DNA of 45,306 nucleotides from Pegethrix bostrychoides GSE-TBD4-15B (GTDB taxonomy: Bacteria > Cyanobacteriota > Cyanobacteriia > Elainellales > Elainellaceae): positions 1-45,306 of the forward strand of contig JAHHHV010000022.1 of the NCBI GenBank assembly GCA_019359155.1, given 5' to 3'. The notes below the pieces were generated by a model that did not search any database, was not told where the DNA came from, and saw only the letters and a list, made by a program, of their open reading frames with translations. Of this stretch, positions 38,666 to 45,306 are shown piece by piece (position 1 is the stretch's first letter; each line of letters begins with the position of its first letter). Both the position numbers and the translations under genes were made by a program.

Positions 38666-39387
38666 GGCGAAATCAATCTGGGGATCAGGTTAAGTCTCTC
38701 TAGGATAGAGGATCAGCCAGCCGGATCAGCTATTGAGCTGCCTGTCACTGGAGCAAAGTCTCCGAAAATCCGGCGGAGAGCACTGCGCTGACGATGCTAG
38801 ACCAGGTTGCATAATCAAGATTCAGTCGTCCTACCAAAATACCTTCTTACAGATGTCGTCTCAGAGAAGCATACAGGCATTGGCTCACCTAGTTGAGATG
38901 CCCGTCGAAACGTTCTCATATCCTCAGTATGCTCGCCTCTTGCAAACAACTTGGCTGCTGAATTCAGGCAATTAGCCTCTAAACTATCTTTTTCTGTTTT
39001 CTGTATAGATTGAGCGTTGATTTTTTCTTGTAGCACATGATGGTAGACCAACGCCCACGCAAGATTAAGATTATATAGATAACGAACCGCTTCACCCACC
39101 GCTAGGGTTATTTCAATCTCAAGCGACCACTTTACACGGTCGGTGTGTAAGCAACTTTTATACAGTGATAACACGACCAGTTAAGCCATAGGTTAAGCCA
39201 TAGAATGATTCTCATGTACGCATATCGTCAAGGAGTGAGCAACGAAATCTTCATTGGGATCCTTGCAAATATAAGGTTAGCAAGGAATATTCCCGGCTAA
39301 CGGGTCAGTGCCTACCTGAATCGTGTAAATTTGTATGACTTGTATCGACTGTTTTTAATTACACCTCATCCTCTGCCCCAAATAGCT
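38666..39387. other. 720-bp gap with no convincing gene
   Basis: A minus-strand frame of 119 codons (38815-39174) has an amphipathic middle (AVGEAVRYLYNLNLAWALVYHHV) but no ribosome-binding site or known motif, and could be a decayed gene. A perfect 12-bp tandem repeat GTTAAGCCATAG lies at 39180-39203. The region is AT-richer than its flanks and precedes exoD. Confidence 0.4.
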
Positions 39388-40083
39388 ATGGCTACCCTTT
39401 CCAGCGAACTCGAGACATTTTTCTTTAACAATGATCGTTGGCTGCAATCCGAGACTAGTGGGCTAACTGAACCTCCTGCAAATCTCCCGCAAGACCAAGT
39501 TCCCAAAGATCTTGTCAAAGTCACCCTCGGCGATATCCTCGATCTTGCCGGAGAGCGAGCCTTCGGTTTTCTATTTGTGCTGCTGTCGTTTCCGTCCGCC
39601 TTACCCATCCCGGCTCCTGGCTATTCGGTTCCCTTTGGATTTGCCATGTTACTGTTAGCTGGGCAGTTGCTTGTCGGGCAAAATGAACTCTGGTTTCCGA
39701 AGAGCTGGCGGAATCAGGGATTTGAAGTGAATAAAGTTCGCCAGGTACTAAAAATGGGCTTACCTTGGCTGCGGCGTATTGAGTCCATTTCCCGCCCACG
39801 CTTGACTCAAGTTTGCACCAGTCTCCCCGGTCGCACTGTCATTGGCCTAGTGATCGCACTGATGTCGATATCGATGATGATTCCGATCCCTGGCACTAAT
39901 ACTCTCCCAGCAATGGGGATCTTCGTCACAGGTTTTGGCTTGCTGGATGACGATGGGGCAATTAGCTTAGGTGGATTAGCTCTATGTGTCTGTGGTTTTA
40001 TCCTGACATCCTCGATTTTGCTGGCGATCGCCTTTGGGAGCAGCAGCCTACTCGACATAATTAAAGATGCTCTAGGGCGTTAA
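39388..40083 (+). CDS. ExoD family exopolysaccharide synthesis protein
   Basis: This ExoD-family membrane protein has 231 residues. The family core VTLGDILDLAGERAFGFLFVLLSFPSALPIPAPGYS is intact, and three to four membrane helices follow (VIGLVIALMSISMMIPIPGTNTLPAMGIF, LGGLALCVCGFILTSSILLAIAFG). ExoD was named for an exopolysaccharide defect in Rhizobium; its biochemical role is unclear. The ATG at 39388 (MATLSSELETFFF) is preferred to a TTG at 39331. It marks the border of the plastic region to its right. Confidence 0.88.
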   Translation: MATLSSELETFFFNNDRWLQSETSGLTEPPANLPQDQVPKDLVKVTLGDILDLAGERAFGFLFVLLSFPSALPIPAPGYSVPFGFAMLLLAGQLLVGQNELWFPKSWRNQGFEVNKVRQVLKMGLPWLRRIESISRPRLTQVCTSLPGRTVIGLVIALMSISMMIPIPGTNTLPAMGIFVTGFGLLDDDGAISLGGLALCVCGFILTSSILLAIAFGSSSLLDIIKDALGR

Positions 40084-40131
40084 ATCCAGGGGAATAATTC
40101 CGCTAAATCGCCAAGAAAACAGCTGAAGAAA

Positions 40132-40287
40132 CCTCTTACGTTGGTTTGGAAAATCCGTGTAACCAAGTCCAATGACAGTTACTCAAAACTGAGAGCGCAT
40201 TGGGGATGCTGAGGGTTATTGCATTCGTTATCGATCGAAATATGCTGTTGCCGTGCTTTTTCACCACAAATTAAGCTGTACGATCGA
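40132..40287 (+). repeat. ~155-bp direct repeat, copy 1
   Basis: Begins CCTCTTACGTTGGTTTGG and ends GCTGTACGATCG. It recurs at 41833-41987 in the same orientation with scattered substitutions and small indels. Long identical runs include the segment around GCATTCGTTATCGATCG. It does not encode a protein and lacks terminal inverted repeats. Copy 1 is followed by AT-rich DNA without a CRISPR-like repeat, unlike copy 2. Confidence 0.9.
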
Positions 40288-40373
40288 TTTATTCCAAGTA
40301 GCTCTACTGCATAACGGTGAAGTTGAGCGGCGACAGATCAACAAGAACGAAGTGAATAGACTTTGTTCGTCGC

Positions 40374-40390
40374 CCCAACGCATTGTTGGG
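40374..40390. other. Small hairpin CCCAACG...GTTGGG downstream of vapC
   Basis: A 6-bp perfect stem lies 8 bp past the vapC stop. It lacks a T-run on the vapC strand, so it is not a canonical terminator. Short CCCAACAATGCGTTGGG-type palindromes are frequent intergenic elements in cyanobacteria. Confidence 0.45.
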
Positions 40391-40398
40391 CTGCGCTG

Positions 40399-40782
40399 CT
40401 ACATGACGCTGACTGAGTAGGCACGAACTGCCGTATCCACTGTCGCAATTGTTAGACCATTTTGTAAGGCTTGACAGATCAGCATTCTATCAAATGGATC
40501 ACGGTGTAATGGTGGCAATTTAGCCAATTGAATCACACTGCTTTCGTCAAGAGCAAGGCTAGCAATTTGATGAAGATCGCGCTGTTTGGGTAAATACGTT
40601 TCGGGATGCTCAGGCAGAGGTAACTTGCCCAACTGATACTTGACAATTGCTTCCCAGACTGAAATTGCACTCAGATAAACCTCGTTGTCTGCATCACGAA
40701 TTGCATCCCGAACACCCGTTGACAACTGGGTATCGCCACTGATGAACCATAGAAAAATGTGGGTATCTAGCAGAATCCTCAT
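40399..40782 (-). CDS. VapC-type PIN-domain toxin
   Basis: This 127-residue PIN-domain ribonuclease starts RILLDTHIFLWFISGD. The expected acidic residues are present: Asp6, Glu44 (ISVWEAIVK), Asp95/Asp98 (HRDPFDRMLI) and Asp116 (IATVDTA). This sequence pattern fits type II toxins that cleave tRNA or rRNA. Its ATG overlaps the antitoxin stop by 4 bp. The pair is bracketed by the two ~155-bp direct repeats. Confidence 0.9.
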   Translation of the reverse strand: MRILLDTHIFLWFISGDTQLSTGVRDAIRDADNEVYLSAISVWEAIVKYQLGKLPLPEHPETYLPKQRDLHQIASLALDESSVIQLAKLPPLHRDPFDRMLICQALQNGLTIATVDTAVRAYSVSVM

Positions 40783-41015
40783 TTGCCCTCGAATGCGTTG
40801 AGAAGATCTTCCGGTAAAGGATCATCGAAATCATCTGGAACAATAAACTCACCTGCACACAAACCGAACGGGCGTAATTTCTTACTACTGGCAATAGGTC
40901 TAAGTTCGGCAATAGGCTTGTCAGATCTAACAATGACGAGAGTCTCGCCTGCCTCCACCTGTTGAAGGTACTTCAAGGGGTCACGTTGAATTTCATCAAT
41001 AGTTACATTCAGCAT
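40779..41015 (-). CDS. VapB/Phd-like antitoxin
   Basis: This 78-residue Phd/YefM-type antitoxin starts MLNVTIDEIQRDPLKYLQQV and contains AGETLVIVRSDKPIAELRPI, the typical DNA-binding fold of this family, with an acidic C-terminal toxin-binding tail. The ATG at 41015 is chosen because an AGGT box lies 6 nt upstream; six further upstream codons are part of the leader. The stop of the truncated transposase frame is 4 bp before this ATG. Confidence 0.88.
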   Translation of the reverse strand: MLNVTIDEIQRDPLKYLQQVEAGETLVIVRSDKPIAELRPIASSKKLRPFGLCAGEFIVPDDFDDPLPEDLLNAFEGK

Positions 41016-41019
41016 CAGC

Positions 41020-41757
41020 TTACCTCGGTGCAAATTTAATGAGCAAACAGGTCTCCAAAACCCATAAACAGTTCAGAGGCTCTCTAGGTAAAGAGTCTTG
41101 ATTTGAGAAGCAACCTACAAACCCCTGCACTGGGTCTGAACGCTTAATCGTCTCAAACACCCAGCGATAACGATCCATCACCCAACGCATAAACTCGACC
41201 CCCTCATAACCACCGTCCACCCAAATCAGCACCAATCGCCCAAACTGCTCTCGCATCTGCTCCAATTTGGCAAACACTAGCTTTGCCCCCTCTCGCTCTG
41301 GCACACTCGCTGCTGTGACAGCCACCGTTATCATCAAGCCCAACGTATCGACGACAAGATGTCGTTTGCGGCCTTTGACCCGCTTGCCCCCATCGTAGCC
41401 GACTGACTGTTGCACCATTGTCCCAGTTTTGACTGACTGGCTATCGAGAATAGCAGCCGATGGGCTGGACATCCTGCCTGCTGAGACGCGCACCCACTGC
41501 CGCAGTTTGTCATGAATCCGCTGCCAGTCTCCCTCTATGCGCCATTGCCGAAAGTAGTGATAGACCGTCTTGGGCTTGGGAAAATCATGGGGCAACAACT
41601 CCCAAGCACAGCCTGTCACCAAGAGGTAAAAAATGGCATTGACGACGGCTCTCATATCCACGGTTCTCGGTCGTCCACCGGGTTTGGCAGGCGGAATTAA
41701 AGGACTCAGCAGTTCCCATTGTTCATCGGTTAAATCGGTACGATAGGGTGAAGTCAT
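41020..41757 (-). pseudogene. IS5-family transposase, truncated and fused to flanking DNA
   Basis: The frame carries the IS5-group N terminus (LTDEQWELLSPLIPPAKPGGRPRT), the first catalytic Asp (AILDSQSVKTG) and the second (LIWVDGGYEG). The family C terminus with the catalytic Glu (VERTFGW-type) is absent. After ETIKRSDPVQGFV the frame runs out of the element and codes about 30 unrelated residues through the vapB leader. The likely cause is a deletion near the right end. It should be inactive. It may still drive transcription into vapBC. Confidence 0.85.
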
Positions 41758-41827
41758 GGCTCTCATCTCCTGTGTCTGTGTTTTTTCTAATCACAGGGTA
41801 ACAAGATGAGGGCTTTTATACTTCTCA
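41104..41827 (-). mobile_element. Internally deleted IS5-type insertion sequence
   Basis: The borders are inferred from matching outer ends: TGAGAAG at 41104-41110 and its complement CTTCTCA at 41821-41827, followed by similar A-rich sequence. At 724 bp it is shorter than complete IS5-group elements, which fits the loss of the transposase C terminus. No certain target-site duplication was resolved. The left end is 5 bp from repeat copy 2. Confidence 0.6.
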
Positions 41828-41832
41828 GATGC

Positions 41833-41987
41833 CCTCTTACGTTGGTTTGGTAAATCCGTGTGATCAAGTCCAATGACAGTTACCCAAACTGAGAACGCTT
41901 TGGGGATGCTGAGGATTATTGCATTCGTTATCGATCGAAATATGCTGTTGCCGTGCTTTTTCACCACGGATTAAGCTGTACGATCGC
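41833..41987 (+). repeat. ~155-bp direct repeat, copy 2
   Basis: Same-orientation copy of 40132-40287. Similarity starts right after the IS border and stops at CGATCG, exactly where a CRISPR-like repeat begins. This placement, 5' of the repeat on its sense strand, would suit a CRISPR leader, but no AT-rich leader promoter was proven. Confidence 0.88.
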
Positions 41988-42021
41988 TCTGACCCAGATT
42001 GCCGCTTAAGGGGATTGAAAC
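41986..42021 (+). CRISPR. Lone CRISPR-like direct repeat (36 nt)
   Basis: The 36 nt end in GGGGATTGAAAC, the 3' end typical of cyanobacterial type I/III CRISPR repeats, preceded by a near-palindromic CCGCTTAAGGGG stem. No second full copy follows within the next 100 bp, and no cas genes are in the window. A 9-bp echo (CCAGATTGC) occurs 40 bp later, too near for a normal repeat-spacer unit. Best read as a relic single repeat; coincidence is possible. Confidence 0.4.
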
Positions 42022-42171
42022 CGTCTGATTTTTCCAGATTGCTCCTAGCTGTAAACTTCTCCATTATAGATTTGACTCTCCTGTTGGGTGGAGAGCAAGT
42101 ACCACCATGCTTACCAAGAAATTTTACAAAGAATGGCGGAGAGGGATTAGGTTTCGCTGTAGCTAACTCCT

Positions 42172-42281
42172 GGTAGTGCCCTGAAGGGCAGGGAGAGTAG
42201 GAACTAAAAGAGCCGAAAGCTAGTTCTCTAAAGGTTCTATGCCTTTAATTCAGCTTCTACCCTTACCTTCAGGGCACTACC
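42172..42281. mobile_element. 110-bp MITE-like element
   Basis: The termini are a perfect 16-bp inverted repeat GGTAGTGCCCTGAAGG/CCTTCAGGGCACTACC, with partial matching inward to about 28 bp. The interior has no open frame. The length and ends fit a non-autonomous element mobilised by an IS that shares the ends. No clear target duplication was found. Confidence 0.75.
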
Positions 42282-42342
42282 CCAAGCTCAACAATCCCAA
42301 TCAGAGCAGTATGGCTGCATTCAAAGTGGGGCGAGGATTATT

Positions 42343-42486
42343 GTGCCGCTGAGTATTACTGAGTTACAGAGGTGGGTTTGGAGACTGCTGTTTTCAGTTG
42401 CTTGGTCGTTGGAGGATGTTCTGCATTGGTCGTTACGGCGCAGGGTGCATCAGGCTACTGCTCGTTTCTTCCACTACAACAAAGAG
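42343..42486 (+). pseudogene. C-terminal relic of a transposase
   Basis: The frame LSITELQRWVWRLLF...LHWSLRRRVHQATARFFHY resembles the C-terminal end of a cyanobacterial transposase family, with its W...RRRHQA.A.F.HY pattern. There is no N-terminal part. The frame then runs into the 3' end of the AAA ATPase gene on the opposite strand. The element's remainder was lost or displaced by the MITE-like insertion just upstream. Confidence 0.55.
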
Positions 42487-42527
42487 AGCAGGCTTATCAT
42501 CCGCCTATCTACAACTGTAATACTAGG

Positions 42528-44144
42528 TCAACCAGAGAGATACTCAAGTAGCTCAGCAGTTGCAGCATTTTTAATTAACCTTGCTCTAACAGGGCCAACA
42601 TTATATATCTTTTCAATAAGATTTTCTTCAGTGTTTTGATGCAGCTCTTCAATGGTATTGATTCCGGCTTCTTTTAACTTATCTTTTTGCCAATGGGTCA
42701 ATAACTGCAACACATCAATAGGCTTCTTAAGCATATTCTCCAGTGCATCATGGAATATACTTTCGTCTTCAGTAATAACACCCAGATCTTTGATGTCTTT
42801 ATATGCAATATGATTTTTCCCAAACTCTGGGAAATTCTTTGAAATCAAACATTCATAAAGCTTTTTAGAATCATTAACTGGATTCTTAGTTAAAGCTAGT
42901 ATACATCCATACTTGACTTCATATCTCGAACCTAGCTCAGAACGAGTCGCACGAATTGCAGAATCAATCTTTCTCAAAACGCTCGTATACGAAAGAAGTC
43001 TCAATGACTCTTTTACTGTCTCAAGGCAATCCTTATGCACCCAAAAATAAATACTAGATTCGTTTACGTTCCGTTCTTTTCTGTTTTCGTTATACTGTTC
43101 TATAGCAGGAATCACATATTTTTCCAAAAAATCTCTTCCCCAGTCAATTAAATGTTTGTGACCCTTATATTTATCTCCTAATTCTGTATGTTCTGTCCAA
43201 ATTTGATCTCTATAAAAAGTCTTAATAGTTTCATTCACTGATTTTGTATTAAACTTTTCAAGCTCCTGAATAGTTCTTAGGAGAATCCGAGGATTTCCAC
43301 CACAAGAGAAGGCTAAGGTGTTAAAAAGTTCTAAATTGTTGTCTATGGAGGTTTTCAGCAAATCATCAGCTTGCTTATAAACAATTTGTTTGAAGTAGAT
43401 TAAATAATCAGAATCCCGTATGTCCCTTTCAATTCTCTTATATACACAGTCATGAGTAGGTTCAAATGATCCGCCAAAATATGTAACACCAGGATATATT
43501 GCTGCGTTGCATGTTATGTAAGGTGAGCGCAGATCTTTGAATAAGTTAAAAAATTGTCTTTGTTGCTCAGGCCTAAATACGTGTGCAGCCTCATCAAAAA
43601 AGAAATAGATTCTTTCCAAATTGTTTTCCTGACAAATACTCTCAATTGCCTCCTTTACATCTTCAATATCGGGCAATAGATGAATCTCAACTTTGCCCTT
43701 ATCTCTCCTATAGGAATCCTCAAACTCCTTAACAATTTTCCCGAGAGCTTGCTCGATTTTTTCCTCGTTGCTGCTTTCGTCATTACTTAATAAATTGGCT
43801 GAATGGACTGAAACTAGATAGCCTTTCTTTCTTAGCTTATTTACAAGGGCTTTTAATGCCTTAGCTAACATCCAGTGGTAAAACTGTAGCGGATCATCAG
43901 TTTGCAGGAGAGAACTGATATTGAACGATACAAACACTGGCAAGAAGCTTTCATCAGCATTCTCAATTTCTAATTCCGCAATCCTCATTAGAAAAGATTT
44001 TCCTGTGCCCCTTGAACCTTCTAACAGGCAAGGTTCTGGTGAAGATAAAGCTGACAAGATACTCTTATCATGATCGTTAATGACACTAAGATCTAGTATA
44101 TCGCTTTGTTTTATACTCTCTGTTCTTAGATAGAAACTTGACAT
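42528..44144 (-). CDS. AAA+/ORC-CDC6-like ATPase with C-terminal helix-hairpin-helix
   Basis: The 538-residue P-loop ATPase has Walker A GSRGTGKS at 43-50 and Walker B IYFFFDEAA (Asp184, Glu185). A GGNPRILLRTIQELEKF segment follows that suits the sensor/lid of ORC-CDC6 or STAND-type AAA+ proteins. The last 50 residues (KEAGINTIEELHQN...IEKIYNVGPVRARLIKNAA) form a helix-hairpin-helix-like DNA-binding end. The ATG has a GGAG box 5 nt upstream, formed by the last codons of the preceding gene. That gene ends 2 bp before this ATG, so they form an operon. Low GC, unlike core genes in the window, points to horizontal acquisition. It could power a DNA-sensing or defence module; this is inference. Confidence 0.85.
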   Translation of the reverse strand: MSSFYLRTESIKQSDILDLSVINDHDKSILSALSSPEPCLLEGSRGTGKSFLMRIAELEIENADESFLPVFVSFNISSLLQTDDPLQFYHWMLAKALKALVNKLRKKGYLVSVHSANLLSNDESSNEEKIEQALGKIVKEFEDSYRRDKGKVEIHLLPDIEDVKEAIESICQENNLERIYFFFDEAAHVFRPEQQRQFFNLFKDLRSPYITCNAAIYPGVTYFGGSFEPTHDCVYKRIERDIRDSDYLIYFKQIVYKQADDLLKTSIDNNLELFNTLAFSCGGNPRILLRTIQELEKFNTKSVNETIKTFYRDQIWTEHTELGDKYKGHKHLIDWGRDFLEKYVIPAIEQYNENRKERNVNESSIYFWVHKDCLETVKESLRLLSYTSVLRKIDSAIRATRSELGSRYEVKYGCILALTKNPVNDSKKLYECLISKNFPEFGKNHIAYKDIKDLGVITEDESIFHDALENMLKKPIDVLQLLTHWQKDKLKEAGINTIEELHQNTEENLIEKIYNVGPVRARLIKNAATAELLEYLSG

Positions 44145-44146
44145 TT

Positions 44147-44851
44147 CTACTCCTTTAATCCACCTAAAAGTGCTCTAATACTATCATTATGCCCTAGTTC
44201 TTCTAATATAAAAGGCATTGAGTCAAGCTTCTCACTTGAAAATGACTTTAAAAACCGACAGCACAACGCGAATAGCAATACTTCTTTCACTAAATCAGAA
44301 TACTGAAAATACTTTCTGAGTAAATCATCATTCTTGGATAAAACTAAACCACTTGCTTCCCATGTTTCGTAGTTGCCATGCACAAATTCGGATAACTGAC
44401 GATAAACATTTGCAGCGGCAGTGCCATACTTCTCAGTATCCCGAGATAATTCCGGAAAGAATGCATTCGCAAAACGTATCGACAAAACACCATTTTCTCT
44501 ATCTATAATCTTTGACCATTTAATGTCAGTTTTGCCTCTCAACCATTCACGATATTCCAACTTAAAAGCTGAAAAATAAACCATTCCTAATCCCATTTCC
44601 AAGGCTAACCGAGTGGATGAAAAAGCCTGCCTATAGAGTCCAAAAGATACATTCAAGGCACTCATCTCAATTTGAGAACTAACTACTCTCAAAAGGTTTC
44701 CTTCTTCTTCTTCATTCAATTTATCTGCAAACTCAAATAGACAGGTGGAGAAGTAATGAACTTTCCCGAAAGACTCCAAATCGCTAATTGAACTATCAAA
44801 TATTGCTTGGCATGACTCATTGAGTTTCTTATAATAGTCCTGGACATTCAT
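44147..44851 (-). CDS. Helical protein with a HEPN-like motif, partner of the AAA ATPase
   Basis: The 234-residue protein is predicted nearly all alpha-helical. RQLSEFVHGNYETW (151-164) contains Arg151 and His158 in R-x6-H spacing, the arrangement of HEPN ribonucleases, and an earlier SSTRLALEMGLGMVYF helix resembles the other half of such bundles. The motif is suggestive only, as it also occurs by chance. It is the first gene of a tight operon with the AAA-HhH ATPase (2-bp gap). No signal peptide or clear membrane helix is seen. AT-rich codon use matches the ATPase and differs from core genes. The putative ribosome-binding box (AAGG) is unusually close to the ATG. Confidence 0.7.
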   Translation of the reverse strand: MNVQDYYKKLNESCQAIFDSSISDLESFGKVHYFSTCLFEFADKLNEEEEGNLLRVVSSQIEMSALNVSFGLYRQAFSSTRLALEMGLGMVYFSAFKLEYREWLRGKTDIKWSKIIDRENGVLSIRFANAFFPELSRDTEKYGTAAANVYRQLSEFVHGNYETWEASGLVLSKNDDLLRKYFQYSDLVKEVLLFALCCRFLKSFSSEKLDSMPFILEELGHNDSIRALLGGLKE

Positions 44852-45212
44852 ACCTTATAGTTTGAAACTGAGTGAATAGTGGATGTGAATTAGAGATATC
44901 CGTGAGTTAGAATCCTTACAAACTTAAGTCGCATACTTGCTAGCGCTCTAATGCTTGATGAGCATCACTTTGGGATTGAGAGTTACTTGAGTTGTTTTTG
45001 CAAGGATCCTTAATGTCTTTTCACGGTAGATTAATGAGTATATTTTATTGAGTTGAATCTCTAGGGGTTAGTGACTCTCAAGCTCCTTTTACATATAAAA
45101 TGATTAACACAGTCATGCATTATCACTTTGAAAGTCGAACAAACTAATACACTCCAAGGTGTACTGCAAACAGTCTCGCAGTCTGACAATCTAAGAAGAC
45201 GTAGTACCAGGG
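44852..45212. other. AT-rich intergenic region upstream of the HEPN-like operon
   Basis: No gene seen. It should contain the promoter of the HEPN-like/ATPase operon (minus strand, near 44860-44950), but no clear -35/-10 pair or repeat was identified. Confidence 0.4.
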
Positions 45213-45306
45213 TTATTTCATTCTAAATAATAACTTGAGTGTGCTCAGACCAAAGCCAGCGAGCCGTTGAGCTTGAGCCATATTCTCAAAACCATTGTGG
45301 CGATAC
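45213..45306 (-). CDS. C-terminal end of a gene running off the window, possibly a transposase
   Basis: The minus-strand frame is open to the window edge and ends ENMAQAQRLAGFGLSTLKLL, followed by a short basic end and a TAA stop. The style is that of a transposase C terminus and the neighbourhood is rich in mobile DNA, but the piece is too short to name a family. Confidence 0.35.
   Translation of the reverse strand, partial: YRHNGFENMAQAQRLAGFGLSTLKLLFRMK

Noticed and set aside
38815-39174. 119-aa minus-strand gene
   Set aside because: No ribosome-binding site, no motif and mixed composition; kept only as a note in the gap entry.
42034-42056. Second degenerate CRISPR repeat after the lone one
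   Set aside because: Only CCAGATTGC and a loose AAAC end match, and the 40-bp spacing is too short for a normal repeat-spacer unit.
41919-42176. 85-aa plus-strand frame
   Set aside because: It spans the 155-bp repeat, the CRISPR-like repeat and intergenic DNA, with no protein-like character.
39257-45008. 12-bp inverted match GGATCCTTGCAA near 39257 and near 44997
   Set aside because: Matches of this length are expected by chance in 45 kb and no surrounding similarity supports it.
1-45306. tRNA or rRNA genes
   Set aside because: No T-loop GGTTCGAATCC-type signature or rRNA-like segment was noticed in the intergenic regions.

Overview
The window looks like a chromosomal segment of a filamentous or Leptolyngbya-like cyanobacterium. 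The evidence is several Uma2-family nuclease paralogs, a CHAT/NTPase/TPR protein, a DUF3172 protein, an ExoD protein, a cyanobacterial-type MetH, and the GATCCCCC...GGGGGATC intergenic palindrome common in these genomes. Core genes have moderately high GC. The last 2.8 kb (about 42.5-45.3 kb) is clearly AT-rich and looks acquired.

Layout. 0.3-15 kb is accessory-rich: Uma2, a large CHAT-STAND-TPR protein, a 163-aa helical protein followed by a 21-bp-period repeat array, a histone-deacetylase-like amidohydrolase, a cupin, a type II P-type ATPase, two tandem Uma2 genes plus the tail of a dead one, a small protein, an orphan DUF2281 antitoxin-like gene, a 123-aa helical protein with a second 21-bp-period array upstream, a 337-aa unknown and another Uma2. 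15-39 kb is mostly core metabolism: metH, a DUF3368/UPF0175 toxin-antitoxin pair, tkt, a GIY-YIG-like protein, a polytopic membrane protein, dxs, a split ThrE-type exporter pair followed by an AI-2E/PerM-type permease, a UbiH-type hydroxylase, an ATP-grasp protein, a lipoprotein overlapping lysS, an ABC-2 permease, DUF3172 and tex. 39-45 kb is a plastic region: exoD, two direct copies of a ~155-bp repeat bracketing vapBC and a decayed IS5-type element, a lone CRISPR-like repeat, a 110-bp MITE-like element, a transposase relic, and a two-gene operon encoding a HEPN-like protein and an AAA+ ATPase with a C-terminal helix-hairpin-helix.

The most novel signals are two separate arrays of degenerate tandem repeats with an exact 21-bp period (two B-DNA helical turns) and a conserved edge with a variable interior. 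Each lies beside a small, unrecognised, helix-rich protein gene. They lie 7 kb apart and may be two instances of one undescribed repeat/protein partnership. The second is the HEPN-like/AAA-HhH operon, which has the look of an uncharacterised defence module. All functions are assigned by reading motifs in the translated sequence; no database search was possible.
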